Source of the DNA: Bigelowiella natans CCMP2755 | Taxonomy: Eukaryota; Cercozoa; Chlorarachniophyceae | Direction of reading: 5' to 3' | Length of the DNA: 24,602 bases | NCBI GenBank assembly: GCA_000320545.1 | Contig: ADNK01002160.1 | Span: forward strand, 1-24,602 | Shown here: positions 22,974-24,602 of the stretch, one piece after another | Position numbering within the stretch: the stretch's first letter is position 1 | Layout: each line of letters begins with the position of its first letter | Position numbers and translations under genes: made by a program | Notes under the pieces: model-generated | Databases searched by the model: none | Seen by the model: the letters and a program-made list of their open reading frames with translations, nothing else | Told to the model about the DNA's origin: nothing

Positions 22974-23013
22974 CTGTATCCATCTGTGCCTGTATACATC
23001 TGTGCCTGTGTAC
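22974..23013 (+). repeat. 16-bp tandem repeat, 2.5 units
   Basis: CTGTATCCATCTGTGC is followed by CTGTATACATCTGTGC (one mismatch) and the half unit CTGTGTAC. Confidence 0.85.
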
Positions 23014-23836
23014 CATTGGCGGCTTCTGCGCTCCATCTAGCAACAAATAGCGAGCTGCATGGGTCTGTCTGTTTCCTTTCGTGTGTACATGTTTTCTAAT
23101 GATGTTGCATGCAAAAATCTTCTCAAAGATCTAAATATTACTCTTCTGTGAGCCATTTGTCCAATGGCTTTCCCACTTTTAATTTGAATGTTCTCATCTG
23201 TCACTTCACATGAGAACAATTTCATGGTGTTTCATGCAACGATGCTCGTCTGCTGTGGCGGATTTTTGCTGTGTCATTATATCATTTTCAAAAAAGATTG
23301 TTTTCACAAAAGACACGTGATGTGCCTGTAAATTTCACCATGTCGATTATTCTAGCAATTCAGTTCAGCAGTACGTAGGTCGTCGTAGGCTAATTGTCAT
23401 GTTTCGCATTTTCGCAATTTTTCCCACTGCCGATAGTGGCGGGGAAATGAAATGTGGGGTGCGATGTGCACCCAGCAGCGCGCATTATTGCTGTGGTCCA
23501 TGGACAGTTATAGCGCAAATGAGGCTTGCGTGTGCAACAACTAGCAGACGCAAGACAAAAGCCTCGTAATGACAATTTTTCAACATGCATTCCGATGACA
23601 CATGACTGCACAGCTATGTGTAGTCACTGCGAGAGCTATGCTAGCTATAGGTACACAATTTGTATCATTTTGGCTGTTCACATCTTCACTACTGTCCTGA
23701 GGACACACGCGTGTGCGCACGAACATATTTGGATTGTCGAACAACCACACGAACACACCTCAGCCTTTTTGTGCGAATAGAGTACTACTTAACCACGGCA
23801 TGCACTACACGGTGCAGCACATGGCGGTTGAAATGA

Positions 23837-23842
23837 TTTATT
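23837..23842 (-). terminator. Candidate polyadenylation signal of the TMEM258 gene
   Basis: AATAAA on the minus strand (TTTATT on plus) lies 41 nt after the stop codon at 23884-23886, a normal spacing. Confidence 0.7.
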
Positions 23843-23883
23843 TGTTGCGTGATATAGGTCTATGTAACAATTTTAATGCTCCA

Positions 23884-24147
23884 TCATACCCAGACGCCTG
23901 CCCATAGCAGGAGGAAGAGGCAACCGTAACCCAAACACGTCGAGGAGAGAAGTGAGATTCCTACTTCGAACTTCAAGTCTCGTTCCTTCGCTGGTGATGA
24001 GGACACGTAGACGAAGAAGTACCCCATGCTCGCGATCCCAAGGGCCACAAGACACACCCATAGGATATTAAAAAATGCAGGGTTGACGTAAGGGCTGAAT
24101 GGGATCAAGTTAGTGGGAATGTCCTCGAGGGTGAGTTGGGACATCAT
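23884..24147 (-). CDS. TMEM258: TMEM258 / Ost5-type oligosaccharyltransferase subunit
   Basis: TMEM258 is a small two-helix subunit of the ER oligosaccharyltransferase that transfers N-glycans to nascent proteins. The single exon encodes 87 residues (human 79). It has the family layout: a short N-terminus with YVNPAFF, a first helix (NILWVCLVALGIASMGYFFV), FFVY at its end, a charged loop (SSPAKERDLKFE), a second helix (VGISLLSSTCLGYGCLFLLL), and the C-terminus FLLLWAGVWV matching the family ending. The start at 24147 (ACC before ATG ATG) is the upstream of two adjacent Met codons; the second is equally possible. The gene is convergent with the glycosyltransferase gene, and both products work in the secretory pathway. 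Confidence 0.95.
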   Translation of the reverse strand: MMSQLTLEDIPTNLIPFSPYVNPAFFNILWVCLVALGIASMGYFFVYVSSSPAKERDLKFEVGISLLSSTCLGYGCLFLLLWAGVWV

Positions 24148-24289
24148 GGTGACGAGAAGGAGGAGGCAGCTCGGGATACGGGAAGAATGGGCACTAACTT
24201 CGCCTAGTCTTTCTTTTCAATCCGTGATTTTCCTGATTGATCGTGAAGTTGGCCTTTCAGTATATCTTCGCCTTGTTCCCACTGCCAGA

Positions 24290-24352
<63 letters not shown>

Positions 24353-24602
24353 GTATGAGTATATATATATATATATATATGGATCTGTCGCGAGATCTAG
24401 GGAGAATCACGGATTTAGAAGAAAGACTAGGGGAAGAGAGGGCGCATACTTCCCGTATGTCGAGGGGGGTTCCTCTTCTCTCGTCTCTATGTTGTTCTTC
24501 TTATCTCTCGCGGACATTTCACACAAACATCGCGCACACACAGAGGCTTCAGTGAAGACGCGCGTTTTTTTAATGTCTCTCTGTGTGTGTCTTTTGCCCC
24601 TG
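24148..24602. promoter_or_regulatory. Upstream region of TMEM258 with TA repeats
   Basis: The region should contain the TMEM258 leader and promoter. A TA tract at 24292-24340, GTAT units at about 24341-24356 and a second TA tract at 24360-24380 lie 145-235 bp upstream of the start codon. No other gene is supported up to the window edge. Confidence 0.5.
24292..24380. repeat. (TA)n-(GTAT)n-(TA)n compound microsatellite
   Basis: About 24 TA units are followed by four GTAT units, a short GAG interruption and about ten further TA units. Confidence 0.92.

Larger units (their letters stand above)
22621..23883. other. Intergenic region between convergent 3' ends
   Basis: No gene is supported. It contains a short 16-bp tandem repeat at 22974-23013. 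Palindromic words such as GCTAGC (around 23641) recur toward the right end. No canonical AATAAA is close to the glycosyltransferase stop codon. Confidence 0.65.

Overview
The window is nuclear DNA of a eukaryote. Most genes are split by short GT-AG introns, usually 80-300 nt, whose phases agree from exon to exon, and the recognisable proteins are eukaryote-only: MAGOH of the exon-junction complex, the Integrator subunit INTS8, a PRP40-type FF-domain splicing factor, the oligosaccharyltransferase subunit TMEM258, and a Golgi-type glycosyltransferase. Compact genes, dense microsatellites and a mixture of algal/protist and animal-like families suggest a unicellular or simple multicellular alga or protist, possibly a stramenopile. 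The sequence alone does not fix the lineage. I saw no rRNA, tRNA, CRISPR array, bacterial operon or transposon coding region.

Layout, left to right. (1) About 70-7194, + strand: the 3' part of a long multi-exon gene (about 16 exons, roughly 1,075 residues visible). It has a probable extracellular region with two copies of an aromatic module, a membrane segment and a long tail. I do not recognise its family. (2) 7805-8495, - strand: complete MAGOH in five exons, the last only 15 nt. (3) 9113-11515, + strand: an intronless INTS8-like gene sharing a 617-bp upstream region with MAGOH. (4) 12855-13326, - strand: a two-exon, 87-residue protein resembling a small mitochondrial ribosomal protein. (5) 13637-17547, + strand: a ten-exon PRP40-like FF-domain gene, divergent from gene 4 with only 310 bp between the starts. 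(6) 18950-22620, + strand: a four-exon, 996-residue type II membrane protein that fuses a GT61 (DUF563) domain to a core-1-galactosyltransferase-like GT31 domain. (7) 23884-24147, - strand: TMEM258.

Genes 2, 3 and 5 all act in nuclear RNA processing and sit together in two head-to-head pairs. Genes 6 and 7 both act in secretory-pathway glycosylation and are convergent. Whether these groupings are functional or accidental cannot be decided from one window.

The non-coding DNA has two marked features. Introns of the + strand genes carry CT, GT, CTT and CTG microsatellites that are nearly always pyrimidine- or GT-rich on the sense strand. The DNA beyond gene 3' ends is rich in short palindromes built on TGCA and GCTAGC, including an identical 12-bp palindrome found three times in two separate intergenic regions.
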